DNA of 64,000 nucleotides from Lysobacter sp. yr284 (GCF_900107375.1 NZ_FNPT01000001.1:992001-1056000); one strand, 5' to 3'; positions 17,546 to 28,401 are shown, counted from the first letter of the stretch. Notes: generated by a model from the letters alone, not told the origin. Numbers and translations are program-made.

Positions 17546-19405
17546 TCAGATCGCGATGGACTTGAGCTTGCGGCGGCCGCCGTACACCAGGGTGGCGATG
17601 CCGCGCGACACGGTGACCGCGGTGAACACCGAGGTCAGGATGCCGATGATCATGGTCATCGCGAAGCCCTGCAGCGGACCGGTGCCGAACGCCCACAACG
17701 CGACGCCGGCCAGCAGCGCGGTCATGTTGGAGTCGAAGATGGTGCCGGAAGCCTTGTCGTAGCCGGTGGCGATCGCCGCCTGTGGCGGTACCCCGGCCCG
17801 CAATTCCTCGCGTATGCGTTCGTTGATCAGCACGTTGGCGTCGACCGACATGCCCACCGACAAGGCCAGGCCGGCGAAGCCGGGCAGGCTCATGGTGGCG
17901 CCCATCAGCGACATCAGCGCGACCACCATCAGCAGGTTCAGCAGCAGCGCCAGGCAGGTGATCAGGCCGAACACGCGGTAGTAGATCAGGAAGAAGCTCA
18001 GCGCGAACACGAACGAGTACAGCACCGCGGTGGTGCCGCGCTTGACGTTCTCCGCGCCCAGGCTCGGGCCGACCACGCGCTCTTCGACGAACACCATCGG
18101 CGCGGCCAGGGCGCCGGACTTGAGCTGGTTGGCCAGCGACTTGGATTCTTCCGCGCTCAGGCCGGTGGTGCGGAAGCTCTTGCCGAACACGCCGCGGATG
18201 GTCGCGGAGTTGATCACCCGCTCCTCGGTGCGGATCGACTGCACTTCCTTGCCGTCGACGATGCTGGTGGTCGGGATCTGCTCGACGTAGACGATGCCCA
18301 GGCGCTTGCCGACGTTCTCCAGCGTGTGCTCGAGCATGCGCTGGCCGCCGACGCTGTTGAGGTTGATGTCCACGCCCTGCTCGCCGGTCTGCGAGTCGGT
18401 GATCGGCTGGGCGTTGACCAGCTGATCACCGGAGACCAGCAGGCGCTTGGACAGCAACAGCGGGACCTTGTCCTGGGTGTAGTAGACGCGCGAATCCGGC
18501 GGGATGCTGCGGTCCTTCAGCGCGGCCTCGGCGGCGCGCTCGTCGCCGGTCACGGCGCGGAATTCCAGGGTCGCGGTGGCGCCGATCTGGCGCTTGGCCT
18601 CGACCGTGTCCTGCAGGCCCGGCAGCTGGATCACGATGCGGTCGGTGCCCTGGCGCTGGATCACCGGCTCGGCCACGCCGAAGGCGTTGATGCGGTTGCG
18701 CAGGGTGTTGAGGTTCTGCTCCACCGCTTCCAGCGCGATCCGGCTGAGTTCGGTCTGCGGCACTTCCAGGGCGATCGTCTGGCCGTCGAGGTTGATCGCC
18801 AGGGTCGGGAACGCGGTGCGCAAGCGCTGCTGCGCCTTGGCCTTGTCGGCGTTCTGGCCGAGGGTGGCGACCAGCGCTTCGTTGCCGCGGCGCACCACCG
18901 AGGTGTAGGGCACGCCGGCGTCGCGCAGGGTCGAGCGGATGTCCTCGACGTAGGCGTCCAGGCGCTTGTCGAGCGCGGCGTTCTGGTCCACCTGCATGAC
19001 GAAGTGGACGCCGCCCTGCAGGTCGAGGCCGCGCGGCATCGGCTTGGCGGCCAGCGCTTCGAGCCACTTCGGCGCGGTCGGCGCCAGGCTCAGCGCGACC
19101 ACGTAGTCGCCGCCCAGGCGCGGGCGCAGGGTGTCGGCGGCGCGGGTCTGCTGCTCGGTGTCGGCCAGGCGCACCAGCAGGTTGCCCTGCTCCTCCACCA
19201 GCACCGACTTGGCCGGAATCTTGGCCTCGGCCAGGATCCCTTCGATGCGCTTGGCCAGCGAGGCGTCGATCGCGGTCGTGCCGGTCTTGGCGGCGGAGAC
19301 CTGGACCGAGGGGTCCTGCGGATAAGCGTTGGGCAGCGCGTAGATCACGCTGAGGATCAGGACCGCCAGGATGGCGAAGTATTTCCAGCGCGCGAAGGTC
19401 AGCAT
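17546..19405 (-). CDS. secD: Protein translocase subunit SecD
   Basis: 619 aa. It has the SecD layout: N-terminal helix, a large periplasmic domain with GLDLQGGVHFVMQVD and FGVAEPVIQRQG, then a five-helix membrane domain with SVGMSVDANVLINERIREEL. Works with SecF and YajC at the SecYEG channel. The operon order yajC-secD-secF is standard, with tgt and queA further upstream. Confidence 0.96.
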   Translation of the reverse strand: MLTFARWKYFAILAVLILSVIYALPNAYPQDPSVQVSAAKTGTTAIDASLAKRIEGILAEAKIPAKSVLVEEQGNLLVRLADTEQQTRAADTLRPRLGGDYVVALSLAPTAPKWLEALAAKPMPRGLDLQGGVHFVMQVDQNAALDKRLDAYVEDIRSTLRDAGVPYTSVVRRGNEALVATLGQNADKAKAQQRLRTAFPTLAINLDGQTIALEVPQTELSRIALEAVEQNLNTLRNRINAFGVAEPVIQRQGTDRIVIQLPGLQDTVEAKRQIGATATLEFRAVTGDERAAEAALKDRSIPPDSRVYYTQDKVPLLLSKRLLVSGDQLVNAQPITDSQTGEQGVDINLNSVGGQRMLEHTLENVGKRLGIVYVEQIPTTSIVDGKEVQSIRTEERVINSATIRGVFGKSFRTTGLSAEESKSLANQLKSGALAAPMVFVEERVVGPSLGAENVKRGTTAVLYSFVFALSFFLIYYRVFGLITCLALLLNLLMVVALMSLMGATMSLPGFAGLALSVGMSVDANVLINERIREELRAGVPPQAAIATGYDKASGTIFDSNMTALLAGVALWAFGTGPLQGFAMTMIIGILTSVFTAVTVSRGIATLVYGGRRKLKSIAI

Positions 19406-19463
19406 CGAAAACCCCTGCGACGGCCTCCCCGGCCGCCGCTTCTCAAGATGGCGTGGCGTCGGC

Positions 19464-19811
19464 TCAGGCCGACTTCAAGGTGCCCTTGGGCAGCACGTTG
19501 GCGATCGCGCCGCGCTGGACGCGGATGGCCACGTTCGGAGCGATCTCGACGGTGATGAAGTTCTCGCCGATGTTGGTGACGGTGCCGGCGATGCCGCCGT
19601 TGGTCAGCACCTCGTCGCCCTTGGACAGCTTCTCCAGCATCCCGCGGTGTTCCTTGGCGCGCTTCATCTGCGGGCGGAAGATCAGGAAGTACATCACCGC
19701 GATCAGCACCAGCGGCAGGACGAGGCCGCCGAAACTGCCGAGCGGGCCGGCCGAGGGCGCGGCGGCGGCCTGGGCGTAGGCGGGGGCGATCAGGAGGTCG
19801 AGCAGGTTCAT
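19464..19811 (-). CDS. yajC: Preprotein translocase accessory protein YajC
   Basis: 115 aa. One membrane helix, LVLPLVLIAVMYFLIFRP at about 32-49, is followed by the conserved cytosolic QMKRAKEHRGMLEKLSKGDEV and a small beta domain. It is a subunit of the SecDF-YajC complex. It lies 58 bases upstream of secD. Confidence 0.94.
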   Translation of the reverse strand: MNLLDLLIAPAYAQAAAAPSAGPLGSFGGLVLPLVLIAVMYFLIFRPQMKRAKEHRGMLEKLSKGDEVLTNGGIAGTVTNIGENFITVEIAPNVAIRVQRGAIANVLPKGTLKSA

Positions 19812-20069
19812 CTGTGAAGTCCTGGAACTAAAATAGCCGGGGATTATGCCACGGCCGGGCCGGGGCTACGGCCGGCCCCGATCCGGGCGGAGCCGGGTCG
19901 AATCTGGGCCGGGGCGCACGCTTTCGGGGCGGGCCGGGGGCCGGCGCGGCCCGCGCCGTCCCTGTACGGGGCGGCGGGCGACGACGGCTGGGAGACCCTT
20001 ACCCCTGCCCTCTCCCGCGGACGGGAGAGCAGGACAGAGAGTCCGCCCGCGGTGCCGGCGGACGGCGTC

Positions 20070-21395
<1,326 letters not shown>

Positions 21396-22436
21396 CTAAA
21401 CCTCTGCGCTGGGCCACAGCAACATCGCGTCCCCGTACGAGAAGAACCGATACCGCTGCGCGATCGCATGCGCATAGGCCTCGAACACCCGGCCCTTGCC
21501 GGCGAAGGCCGAGACCATCATCAACAGGGTGCTTTCGGGCAGGTGGAAGTTGGTCACCATCGCGTCGACCGCGCGGATGCGATAGCCCGGCAGGATGAAC
21601 AGCCGGGTCTCGCCGGCGTAGGGCTGCAGTTCGCCGCCGCCCTGGCGGGTCGCGCTTTCCAGCGCGCGCACCACGGTCGTGCCGACTGCGATCACCCGGC
21701 CGCCGGCGGCGCGGGTGCGGCGGATCTGCTCGACCAGGCCGGCGCCGACGTTGAGCCATTCGCTGTGCATCACGTGCTGGCTCAGATCGTCCGCGCGCAC
21801 CGGCTGGAAGGTGCCGGCGCCGACGTGCAGGGTCACCTGGCCGAACTGCACGCCGCGCTCGCCCAGCGCCTGCAGCAACGATTCGTCGAAATGCAGGCCG
21901 GCGGTCGGCGCGGCCACCGCGCCGACTTCGCGCGCGAACACGGTCTGGTAGCGCTCGGCGTCGTCGCGGCCGGGCTCGCGCTGGATGTACGGCGGCAGCG
22001 GCAGGCGCCCGGCGTGCAACAGCCACTGCTCCAGCGATTCGGACACATGGAAGCGCAGGCGATAGAACTCGCCGTCGCGGCCGAGCACCTCGGCCTCGCC
22101 GCCGGCGTCCAGGGCGATGCGCGCGCCCTCTTTCGGCGATTTGCTCACGCCGAGCTGGGCGCGCGCCTCGTTGGCGCCGAGCAGCCGCTCGATCAGGATC
22201 TCGACCCGCCCGCCGGTGCTTTTCTGGCCGAACAGCCGCGCCGGGATCACCCGGGTGTCGTTGAACACCAGCAGGTCGCCGGGCTGCAGCAACTGCGGCA
22301 GGTCGCGGACGTTGCGGTCCTCGAGCGCGGCCGGCGCCGGCGGCACCCGCAGCAGCCGGCTGGCCGAACGTTCGGACAGCGGCGCCTGGGCGATCAACTC
22401 GGGCGGGAGGTCGTAGTGGAAGTCGGACTTTTTCAA
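21396..22436 (-). CDS. queA: S-adenosylmethionine:tRNA ribosyltransferase-isomerase
   Basis: 346 aa. It has the family core DFHYDLPPELIAQAPL at the start, LLVFNDTRVIPARLFGQ, APTAGLHFDE, LHVGAGTFQPVR and FHLPESTLLMMVSAFAG. The enzyme adds the cyclopentane ring precursor (epoxyqueuosine) to preQ1-modified tRNA. The start is probably the TTG at 22436, since homologues begin KKSDFHYDL; an earlier start at 22487 is open but unsupported. Tgt acts before QueA in the same pathway. Confidence 0.92.
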   Translation of the reverse strand: MKKSDFHYDLPPELIAQAPLSERSASRLLRVPPAPAALEDRNVRDLPQLLQPGDLLVFNDTRVIPARLFGQKSTGGRVEILIERLLGANEARAQLGVSKSPKEGARIALDAGGEAEVLGRDGEFYRLRFHVSESLEQWLLHAGRLPLPPYIQREPGRDDAERYQTVFAREVGAVAAPTAGLHFDESLLQALGERGVQFGQVTLHVGAGTFQPVRADDLSQHVMHSEWLNVGAGLVEQIRRTRAAGGRVIAVGTTVVRALESATRQGGGELQPYAGETRLFILPGYRIRAVDAMVTNFHLPESTLLMMVSAFAGKGRVFEAYAHAIAQRYRFFSYGDAMLLWPSAEV

Positions 22437-22630
22437 AGGGAACCGGAGTGATTGAGCGCCAAGCGCCGCCCCTGCGAGGCCGGCCAATCGGCCGCGCTCC
22501 CGGCCGCGGGGCCGGTTCGGATCGGGGAGGAGAACGGGCCATTATCCGGGCTAATGCCCGCGAGCGCCAAAATCCGGGGCCAGGCCCGTCGCGGACGTAG
22601 CCCCAGGCGGCATCGAAGCCGCGCGATCTA

Positions 22631-22733
22631 CCTGTAGGAGCGGCGCAAGCCGCGACCGCGGGGCTGCCGCTCGCGGCGGACGTTGCGCCGTAGTCGGATT
22701 GTCGCGGTCGCGGCTCGCGCCGCTCCTACAGGG
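22631..22733. repeat. REP-like inverted pair 5
   Basis: Left arm GTAGGAGCGGCGCAAGCCGC and right arm GTCGCGGTCGCGGCTCGCGC then CGCTCCTACAGG, in the same orientation as pair 1. It fills most of the gap between queA and the response-regulator gene. Confidence 0.85.
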
Positions 22734-22747
22734 GCTTGCGGCGCGGC

Positions 22748-23350
22748 TTACAGCCAGCCGTTCTGGCGCGCCCGCCGGTACGCCTCGATGCGGTTGCTGC
22801 TGTCGAGCTTGCCGATCGCTTCGGACAAATAGTTGCGCACCGTGCCCTGGCTCAAATGCAGGCGTTCGCCGATCTCCGCCGTCGACAGCCCCTCGCCCGC
22901 CAGCCGCAGCACCTGGCGCTCGCGCTCGGTCAGCGGGTCTTCGTCGCTCCACGCCGCCACCGCCAGTTGCGGGTCGATCGCGCGGCCGCCGCGGTGGACC
23001 TGGCGCAGCGCTTCGGCCAGTTGCCCGGCCGGCGCGTCCTTGAGCAGGTAGCCGCGCACGCCTGCGTCCATCGCCCGGCGCAGGTAGCCGGCGCGGCCGA
23101 AGGTGGTGACGATCACCACCCGCGTCGGCATGCCCGAATCGCGCACCCGCATGGCCAGGTCGATGCCGGTCATGCCGGGCATCTCGATGTCGGTGACCAC
23201 CACGTCCGGCTGCACCCGCTTGACCGCCTCCCAGGCCTGGGCGCCGTCGCCGGCCTCGGCGATCACCTCGATGTCGGGTTCCAGGTTCAGCAGCGCGGCC
23301 AGCGCGCCGCGTACCAGGGCTTGGTCTTCGGCCAGGAGCAGACGGATCAT
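22748..23350 (-). CDS. NarL/DesR-type response regulator
   Basis: 200 aa. The receiver domain has the acidic pair ED near 8-9, the phospho-acceptor Asp in DVVVTDIEMPG near 53, Thr in VVIVTTFGRAG and Lys in YLLKDA. A LuxR-type HTH follows (DPLTERERQVLRLAGEGLS, then TVRNYLSEAIGKLDS). The ATG at 23350 overlaps the stop of the adjacent kinase gene (23347), giving a cognate pair. The architecture and partner resemble DesR/DesK of membrane-fluidity sensing; the target genes here are unknown. Confidence 0.92.
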   Translation of the reverse strand: MIRLLLAEDQALVRGALAALLNLEPDIEVIAEAGDGAQAWEAVKRVQPDVVVTDIEMPGMTGIDLAMRVRDSGMPTRVVIVTTFGRAGYLRRAMDAGVRGYLLKDAPAGQLAEALRQVHRGGRAIDPQLAVAAWSDEDPLTERERQVLRLAGEGLSTAEIGERLHLSQGTVRNYLSEAIGKLDSSNRIEAYRRARQNGWL

Positions 23351-24531
23351 GCGGTACCTCGTTCGAGCAGCGCCGGTTGGCGCACGGACCCGGCGGGAGC
23401 GGCCGACGCCGGCAGCCGGCGCGCGGCGCTGAGCGCCTCGCGCGACACCAGCAGGCTCAGGCGCGTGCCCGCGCCGGGAGGGGATTCGATTTCCAGCACG
23501 CCGCCGACCGAACGCAGGCGCTCGCGCATGCCGGTCAGGCCGTGGCCCTCGGCGGACACGCCGCCGCGGCCGTCGTCGACCACGCGCAGGACGATGCCGC
23601 CGCGCGGGTCTTCGGTCAGTTCGACCTCGACCCGGCGCGCGCGCGCATGCCGCAGCACGTTGGTGACCGACTCGCGCAGCGCCAGCGCCAGCGCGGTCTC
23701 CACCGCCACCGGCAGGTCGATCGGGTCGAGCCGCTGGTCCAGGCTGATCTCGCCGCCGAGCAGGGCCAGCCGCGCCGCCGCCAGTTCGGCCTGCAGGCCG
23801 TTGGCGCGGATCCCGGCGACCGCCTCGCGCACCTGGGTGAGCGCCTCGCGCGCGACTCGCTCGACCTCGCTGATCTGGTCCTGCGCCGCGCACTTGTCGT
23901 GCTCGATCAGGCGCGCGGCCAGCTGCGACTTCAGCACCACCACCGACAAGGTGTGGCCGAGCAGGTCGTGCAGGTCGCGGCCGATGCGCTCGCGCTCGGC
24001 CAGGCTGGCCAGCCGGCGCACTTCTTCCTGGGTCAGGCGCAGTTCGGCGTTGCGGCGCTCGCGCGAGCGCGCCGCCAGCACGCCGGTGAACACGATCGCC
24101 CCGACCAGGGCCTGGATCAGCACGCTGAACACCGGCGCGCCCTGCGCCGGCAGGGTCGCGATCGACTCGGCCGCGAACAGCGCGAACAGCGCCGCGGTCA
24201 GCGCCAGCCCGCGCCACAGCGGCAGGAAGCTGGCGATCATGCCGGCGGCGAAGATCAGGTAGGTGCCTCCGCCGATGCCGAACGGCACGGTGGCGAAGCC
24301 CAGCGCCGCCACCGCCAGCACCAGCCACAGCCGCAGCGTGGCGCCGCCGCGGTAGAACGCCCAGTACAGCGGCAGGAACACCAGCACCGAGCCGATCGCC
24401 AGGGCCAGGATCCACCACGGCGCCGGGAAGTTGAACACCGGGATGAACACGAAGCTCAGATAGAGCAACGAGGCCAGGTGCCACCCCAGCAGGTTGTCGT
24501 GGGCGTCGAGCGGTGGGCCGGGCGTGCGCAT
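23347..24531 (-). CDS. DesK-like membrane sensor histidine kinase
   Basis: 394 aa from the ATG at 24531. Five to six closely spaced helices occupy about residues 15-165 with almost no periplasmic loops. A HisKA_3 dimerisation domain follows, with the phospho-acceptor His in RERIGRDLHDLLGHTLS. The HATPase has the N box ESVTNVLRHARA, DDGRGG and GHGLTGMRERL. The membrane-embedded sensor without an extracytoplasmic domain is typical of DesK-type sensors of membrane state. The start is uncertain: ATG 24618 would add 29 residues and neither site has a good ribosome-binding sequence. Confidence 0.88.
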   Translation of the reverse strand: MRTPGPPLDAHDNLLGWHLASLLYLSFVFIPVFNFPAPWWILALAIGSVLVFLPLYWAFYRGGATLRLWLVLAVAALGFATVPFGIGGGTYLIFAAGMIASFLPLWRGLALTAALFALFAAESIATLPAQGAPVFSVLIQALVGAIVFTGVLAARSRERRNAELRLTQEEVRRLASLAERERIGRDLHDLLGHTLSVVVLKSQLAARLIEHDKCAAQDQISEVERVAREALTQVREAVAGIRANGLQAELAAARLALLGGEISLDQRLDPIDLPVAVETALALALRESVTNVLRHARARRVEVELTEDPRGGIVLRVVDDGRGGVSAEGHGLTGMRERLRSVGGVLEIESPPGAGTRLSLLVSREALSAARRLPASAAPAGSVRQPALLERGTA

Positions 24532-24772
24532 GAAGGCGGTGATCCTGGAAGTCGGGCGCGACCGGCCGGAGCGTGGGTCCGGCGTTCCGCCATAGCGGGC
24601 GGCGATCGCGGCGACCATCGCGGTGAATGGGGCGCGGACCGGCGATCCCTCCTCGGCGCGCGGCGCGGTAGCGGGAAATGAACGGTTCGGATGCACGCTG
24701 GCCACGAACGATGCGGACTTTAGCCGAGTTCGGCCACATCGGCCGCAACCGGGCGCGGCCCGGCGCAGACGA

Positions 24773-24952
24773 TCACGACACGCTCCGCACGGCCGCCGCG
24801 GCCGTGCGCGCCGCCGCCGGCGCATGCGCCGGCGCGCGCTCGGCCCCGCGCACGCCGCGCGCCGGGGCCGGCACCGCGCGCAGCAGCGGCTCGGGCCGGG
24901 CCCGCCGCGCGATCGCGGCGACGACGTGATGAAAAGGATGGATCGCGCTCAT
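24773..24952 (-). CDS. Possible small protein, 59 aa
   Basis: ATG at 24952 preceded by GCGAGG with suitable spacing. The product begins MSAIHPFHHVVAAIARRARP and continues as an Arg/Ala-rich chain without Cys. It could be real, since ribosome site and start are good, but the composition is what a random frame gives at this GC. It lies in the 0.9-kb gap between the kinase and aminotransferase genes; nothing else in 24532-25130 looks coding. Confidence 0.25.
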   Translation of the reverse strand: MSAIHPFHHVVAAIARRARPEPLLRAVPAPARGVRGAERAPAHAPAAARTAAAAVRSVS

Positions 24953-25139
24953 GGGCTGCCTCGCCGGGGTCGACCCGCTGTGGCCGATGTTCGCCGCCAC
25001 TGTCGGTTCCGCCGCCCGGGGCGGGCAGTGCAGCCCGCCACCGATCGCCGGTGACAAGCGTCATCCGCCCCTCCCTGCCCCGCCCGACAGCGCCACGCCA
25101 GCGGCCCGGCGCAGGGGGTTATCGACGCTGGACGGACGT

Positions 25140-25260
25140 GCTAGACTTCGTTAAATCATTGAAATGAAAAGAAAAATCATCAAAAGCCCTAGGGCTTGCG
25201 CAAAAATCTTGCGCGGTTTTTCGGCATTTCAACGAGTTAGCCCGAGTTAGCCGAAGCCTG
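25140..25260 (+). promoter_or_regulatory. AT-rich repeat-dense leader upstream of aminotransferase gene
   Basis: About 100 bases of low GC in a 70% GC chromosome. It contains TTGAAATG (25159-25166) and its inverse CATTTCAA (25225-25232), a perfect palindrome AGCCCTAGGGCT (25185-25196), two direct copies of CTTGCGC (25195 and 25209), and a tandem GAGTTAGCCCGAGTTAGCCG (25234-25253). This dense set of symmetric elements suggests a regulated promoter or a structured leader for the gene at 25433. No riboswitch class was recognised. Confidence 0.5.
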
Positions 25261-25432
25261 GTCCGACGCGCCCGCCGACGACTCGGCCCGGCACCCATTC
25301 CCGTTGTGAGAGATGGCGCTTGGCGGCCGGGGAGGCCGTTGCAACTGCGAGGGTCCGGCCCACGGGGCGGACCGGTCTGCTCACGCAACAACCGGCAGGA
25401 CGCCGACGAAACCGACACGCAGGAGATCCGCC

Positions 25433-26932
25433 ATGACCCAGTTGCTCGCCACCCTCGCGCCGCTGCGCGCCCACGCCGGCAAGCGCCGCACCATCGGCCT
25501 GGACGACGACATCGTCGCCCGCTTCGCCGTCACCCACCCGGAACTGGGCGAGGCCATCGCCGCCGCCGCCGCCGAGTACGCGCTGATCCGCGAGCTCCAC
25601 GCCGACCTGCTCGACCTCGACGAGGACGCGCAGATCCAGGCGATCCAGGCCGGCTACGTCAATTTCTACCCCGACGACGGCGTCAACCCCTACGTCGCCC
25701 TGACCGCGCGCGGCCCGTGGGTGATCACCCTCAAGGGCGCGGTGCTGCACGACTCCGGCGGCTACGGCATGCTCGGCTTCGGCCACACCCCCTCGGCGGT
25801 GATCGCCGCGATGGCCAAGCCGCAGGTGATGGCCAACATCATGACCCCGTCGCTGTCGCAGCTGCGCTTCGAGCGCGCCCTGCGCGGGGCCATTGGCGGC
25901 GAACGCGGCGGCTGCCCGTACGAGCGCTTCTTCTGCCTGAACTCGGGTTCCGAGTCGGTTTCGCTGGCCGCGCGCATCGCCGACGTCAACAGCAAGCTGA
26001 TGACCGACGCCGGCGCCCGCCACGCCGGCCGCGCGATCAAGCGCCTGGTGATCAAGGGCAGCTTCCACGGCCGCACCGAGCGCCCGGCGCTGTACTCGGA
26101 TTCCTCGCGCAAGGCCTACACCCAGCACCTGGCCAGCTTCCGCGGCGAGGACTCGGTGATCGCGATCGAGCCCTACGACGCGCAGGCGCTGAAGCAGGCC
26201 TTCGCCGACGCCGAGGCCAAGGGCTGGTTCATCGAGGCGATGTTCCTGGAGCCGGTGATGGGCGAAGGCGACCCGGGCCGCGGCGTGCCGGCCTCGTTCT
26301 ATGCGCTGGCGCGCGAACTGACCCGCGACCACGGCTCGCTGCTGCTGGTCGATTCGATCCAGGCCGGCCTGCGCGCCCACGGCGTGCTGTCGATCATCGA
26401 CTACCCCGGCTTCGAAGGCCTGGACGCGCCGGACATGGAGACCTACTCCAAGGCGCTCAACGCCGGCCAGTACCCGCTGTCGGTGCTCGCCGTGGGCGAG
26501 CGCGCGGCCTCGCTGTACCGCAAGGGCCTGTACGGCAACACCATGACCAGCAACCCGCGCGCGCTCGACGTCGCCGTCGCCGTGCTCGAACAGGTCGCCC
26601 CGCAGCTGCGCGCCAACATCCGCGCGCGCGGCGCCGAGGCGATCGAGAAGCTCGAGAAGCTCAAGGGCGAACTCGGCGGCCTGATCACCAAGGTCCAGGG
26701 CACCGGCCTGCTGTTCTCGTGCGAACTGGCCCCGCAGTTCAAGTGCTTCGGCGCCGGCTCCACCGAGGAATGGCTGCGCGAGCGCGGCATCGGCGTGATC
26801 CACGGCGGCGCCAACTCGCTGCGCTTCACCCCGAACTTCACCATCGGCAGCGACGAGCTGGAACTGCTGGTGTCGATGGTCGGCCGCGCCCTGCGCGAAG
26901 GGCCGCGGGCGCAGCAGGCCGCGGCGGCCTGA
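25433..26932 (+). CDS. Class III PLP-dependent aminotransferase
   Basis: 499 aa. Class III aminotransferase core: LNSGSESVSLAARIAD (PLP phosphate region), GSFHGRTERPALYSD, EPVMGEGDPGRG, LLVDSIQAGLRAHG (pyridine-binding Asp) and the Schiff-base Lys340 in ETYSKALNAGQYP. About 75 N-terminal residues precede the conserved fold. The substrate cannot be told. The usual KxxxGGxP around the lysine is replaced by KALNAGQYP, so this is an unusual branch. The ATG at 25433 has AGGAG at 25421-25425. The structured AT-rich leader lies 170 bases upstream and two small conserved-looking genes follow. Confidence 0.85.
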   Translation: MTQLLATLAPLRAHAGKRRTIGLDDDIVARFAVTHPELGEAIAAAAAEYALIRELHADLLDLDEDAQIQAIQAGYVNFYPDDGVNPYVALTARGPWVITLKGAVLHDSGGYGMLGFGHTPSAVIAAMAKPQVMANIMTPSLSQLRFERALRGAIGGERGGCPYERFFCLNSGSESVSLAARIADVNSKLMTDAGARHAGRAIKRLVIKGSFHGRTERPALYSDSSRKAYTQHLASFRGEDSVIAIEPYDAQALKQAFADAEAKGWFIEAMFLEPVMGEGDPGRGVPASFYALARELTRDHGSLLLVDSIQAGLRAHGVLSIIDYPGFEGLDAPDMETYSKALNAGQYPLSVLAVGERAASLYRKGLYGNTMTSNPRALDVAVAVLEQVAPQLRANIRARGAEAIEKLEKLKGELGGLITKVQGTGLLFSCELAPQFKCFGAGSTEEWLRERGIGVIHGGANSLRFTPNFTIGSDELELLVSMVGRALREGPRAQQAAAA

Positions 26933-27037
26933 GGGCCGGCCGTCGGCGCATGCAAACCGGAGCCGGCGAAACGCTGGCTTCGGCTTTCGCCAGCGCCTAT
27001 CTTTGCCGCTCGTCTCGCATCGTTTGAAGGATTGGCA

Positions 27038-27280
27038 ATGATCCGTTTGTCCAACAAGGAAACCGGCGCCGACATCGGCGAGATCAGCGAGGAAGAACTG
27101 CAGATCCTGGTGCTGGCGCTGGAAGAGGAAGACAGCAAGGACCAGGACTACTGGATCGACCACGCCACCGTCGACATGATCGAGATCGACCATCTCAACG
27201 CCGGTTCGCTGATCACCGTGCTGCGCGCGGCGCTCGGCGACAGCGACGGCGTCGAGATCCGCTACGTGCGCACGGCCTGA
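27038..27280 (+). CDS. Small acidic protein, unknown function
   Basis: 80 aa, strongly acidic: ETGADIGEISEEELQILVLA near the start, then LEEEDSKDQDYWID. One compact alpha-beta domain seems likely. The ATG at 27038 has GAAGG eight bases upstream; an in-frame TTG at 27032 is less likely. It follows the aminotransferase by 105 bases and may be co-transcribed. No family was recognised. Confidence 0.65.
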   Translation: MIRLSNKETGADIGEISEEELQILVLALEEEDSKDQDYWIDHATVDMIEIDHLNAGSLITVLRAALGDSDGVEIRYVRTA

Positions 27281-27359
27281 GGCCGACGGCGCGCGCGCCG
27301 GCCGCGGCGACGCCGCGCGCCGGTTCGCGCCGCCCCGGCCCCGCACCGCCTGTCCGTCC

Positions 27360-27671
27360 ATGGCGCTCGACCTGATCCAGGCCCGGCACGAACGCGAGAT
27401 CCATCTCTCGCGCAAGCTGTTCGCCATCGACGAGTCGTTCCATGCGCAGTTGTTCGCCCGCGCGCCGTCCCAGCGCGAGTACCCGCTGCTGCACAAGCTG
27501 CGCGACTACTACGCCGACGCCACCTTGCTGCTCGGCGAACTGCCGCGGCTGCAGGCGGAACTGGAACGGATAAGCGAGCGGTTCGCCGAGCGCACGCAGA
27601 TCCGCGCGTTCTCGCGCTTCGTCGGGCAGGCCATCGCCGACGGCGACAATCTTTACGCCAGCGCCGACTGA
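27360..27671 (+). CDS. Hypothetical helical protein
   Basis: 103 aa, highly charged and helical (ALDLIQARHEREIHLSRKLF). Heptad-like leucines run through the second half (LLLGELPRLQAELERISERF), so a coiled coil is likely. No signal peptide or Cys. Codon usage fits the chromosome. Function unknown. It lies 79 bases after the 80-aa gene. Confidence 0.6.
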   Translation: MALDLIQARHEREIHLSRKLFAIDESFHAQLFARAPSQREYPLLHKLRDYYADATLLLGELPRLQAELERISERFAERTQIRAFSRFVGQAIADGDNLYASAD

Positions 27672-27872
27672 GCCGCTCCGGCGGCGCGGGCCATCGGCGG
27701 CAACCGCGATGCCGCAACCCTCGCAGGCGCGGCCGAGCCGGGCGCCCGGCTTTTCGCCTGCAGGACGCGCCCGCGACCGCGCCGGGTCGCGGATTGACAC
27801 GCGCAAACCCCGCTGATTCCATCCATCGACGGCCCGCCGCCGCCCGCTGGAACCGCCAAGGAACCCAAACGC

Positions 27873-28304
27873 ATGAGAAAGGCCCCCTCTTCCGCCCGCA
27901 CGGCCGGCCGCCGCGGCACCACCCATCGCCTGCGTTGCGCGGCGCTGGCGCTGCTCGGCGCATCGCTTTGCGCCGCCGCCATCGCCGCCCCGGCCCGGAA
28001 CGTACGCGATGCGGCCTATTGCGCGCGCGCGGGCGAATGGGCGGCGCGCGAATTCGACCTGCGCGTGCGCGACCGCAAGCGCACGCCGCAGGACGCCATC
28101 GACGCGCTCAAGCCGGAACAGCTGGCGTCGAAGGCGTTCTTCGCCAACTACGCCAGCCGCGTCATCTACGACGAGAGCTTCGAGGTCTACGACCGCGTCG
28201 CCAAGAGCGGCGACGCGCAAGGCGCCAAGAAACTCCTGGACTTCAAGCGCGACAGCATCCGCGAGGTCGCCCAGGAACTGTGCCTGGAGCCCGACGAGGG
28301 CTGA
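27873..28304 (+). CDS. Secreted hypothetical protein
   Basis: 143 aa. A long basic N-region (20 residues, several Arg/Lys) precedes a hydrophobic core [18 protein letters not shown] and a signal peptidase site near AIAAPA. The mature part is helical, with a Cys near the start ([10 protein letters not shown]) and one near the end ([11 protein letters not shown]) that could form a disulfide. No family was recognised. It lies 97 bases upstream of upp. Confidence 0.6.
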   Translation: MRKAPSSARTAGRRGTTHRLRCAALALLGASLCAAAIAAPARNVRDAAYCARAGEWAAREFDLRVRDRKRTPQDAIDALKPEQLASKAFFANYASRVIYDESFEVYDRVAKSGDAQGAKKLLDFKRDSIREVAQELCLEPDEG

Positions 28305-28401
28305 AACGCCGCAAGCCGCCTCGCCGCGCGCTTGCGCGCGTCGGCGTAAGCGCCGATCTTCTGCGGCAACCGCCGCCCAACCTTCTGATCCAGCCACGCC
28401 C

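Noticed and set aside
24532..25130. Several short frames in the gap upstream of the aminotransferase
   Set aside because: Apart from the weak 59-aa candidate, none has a ribosome site or plausible composition.
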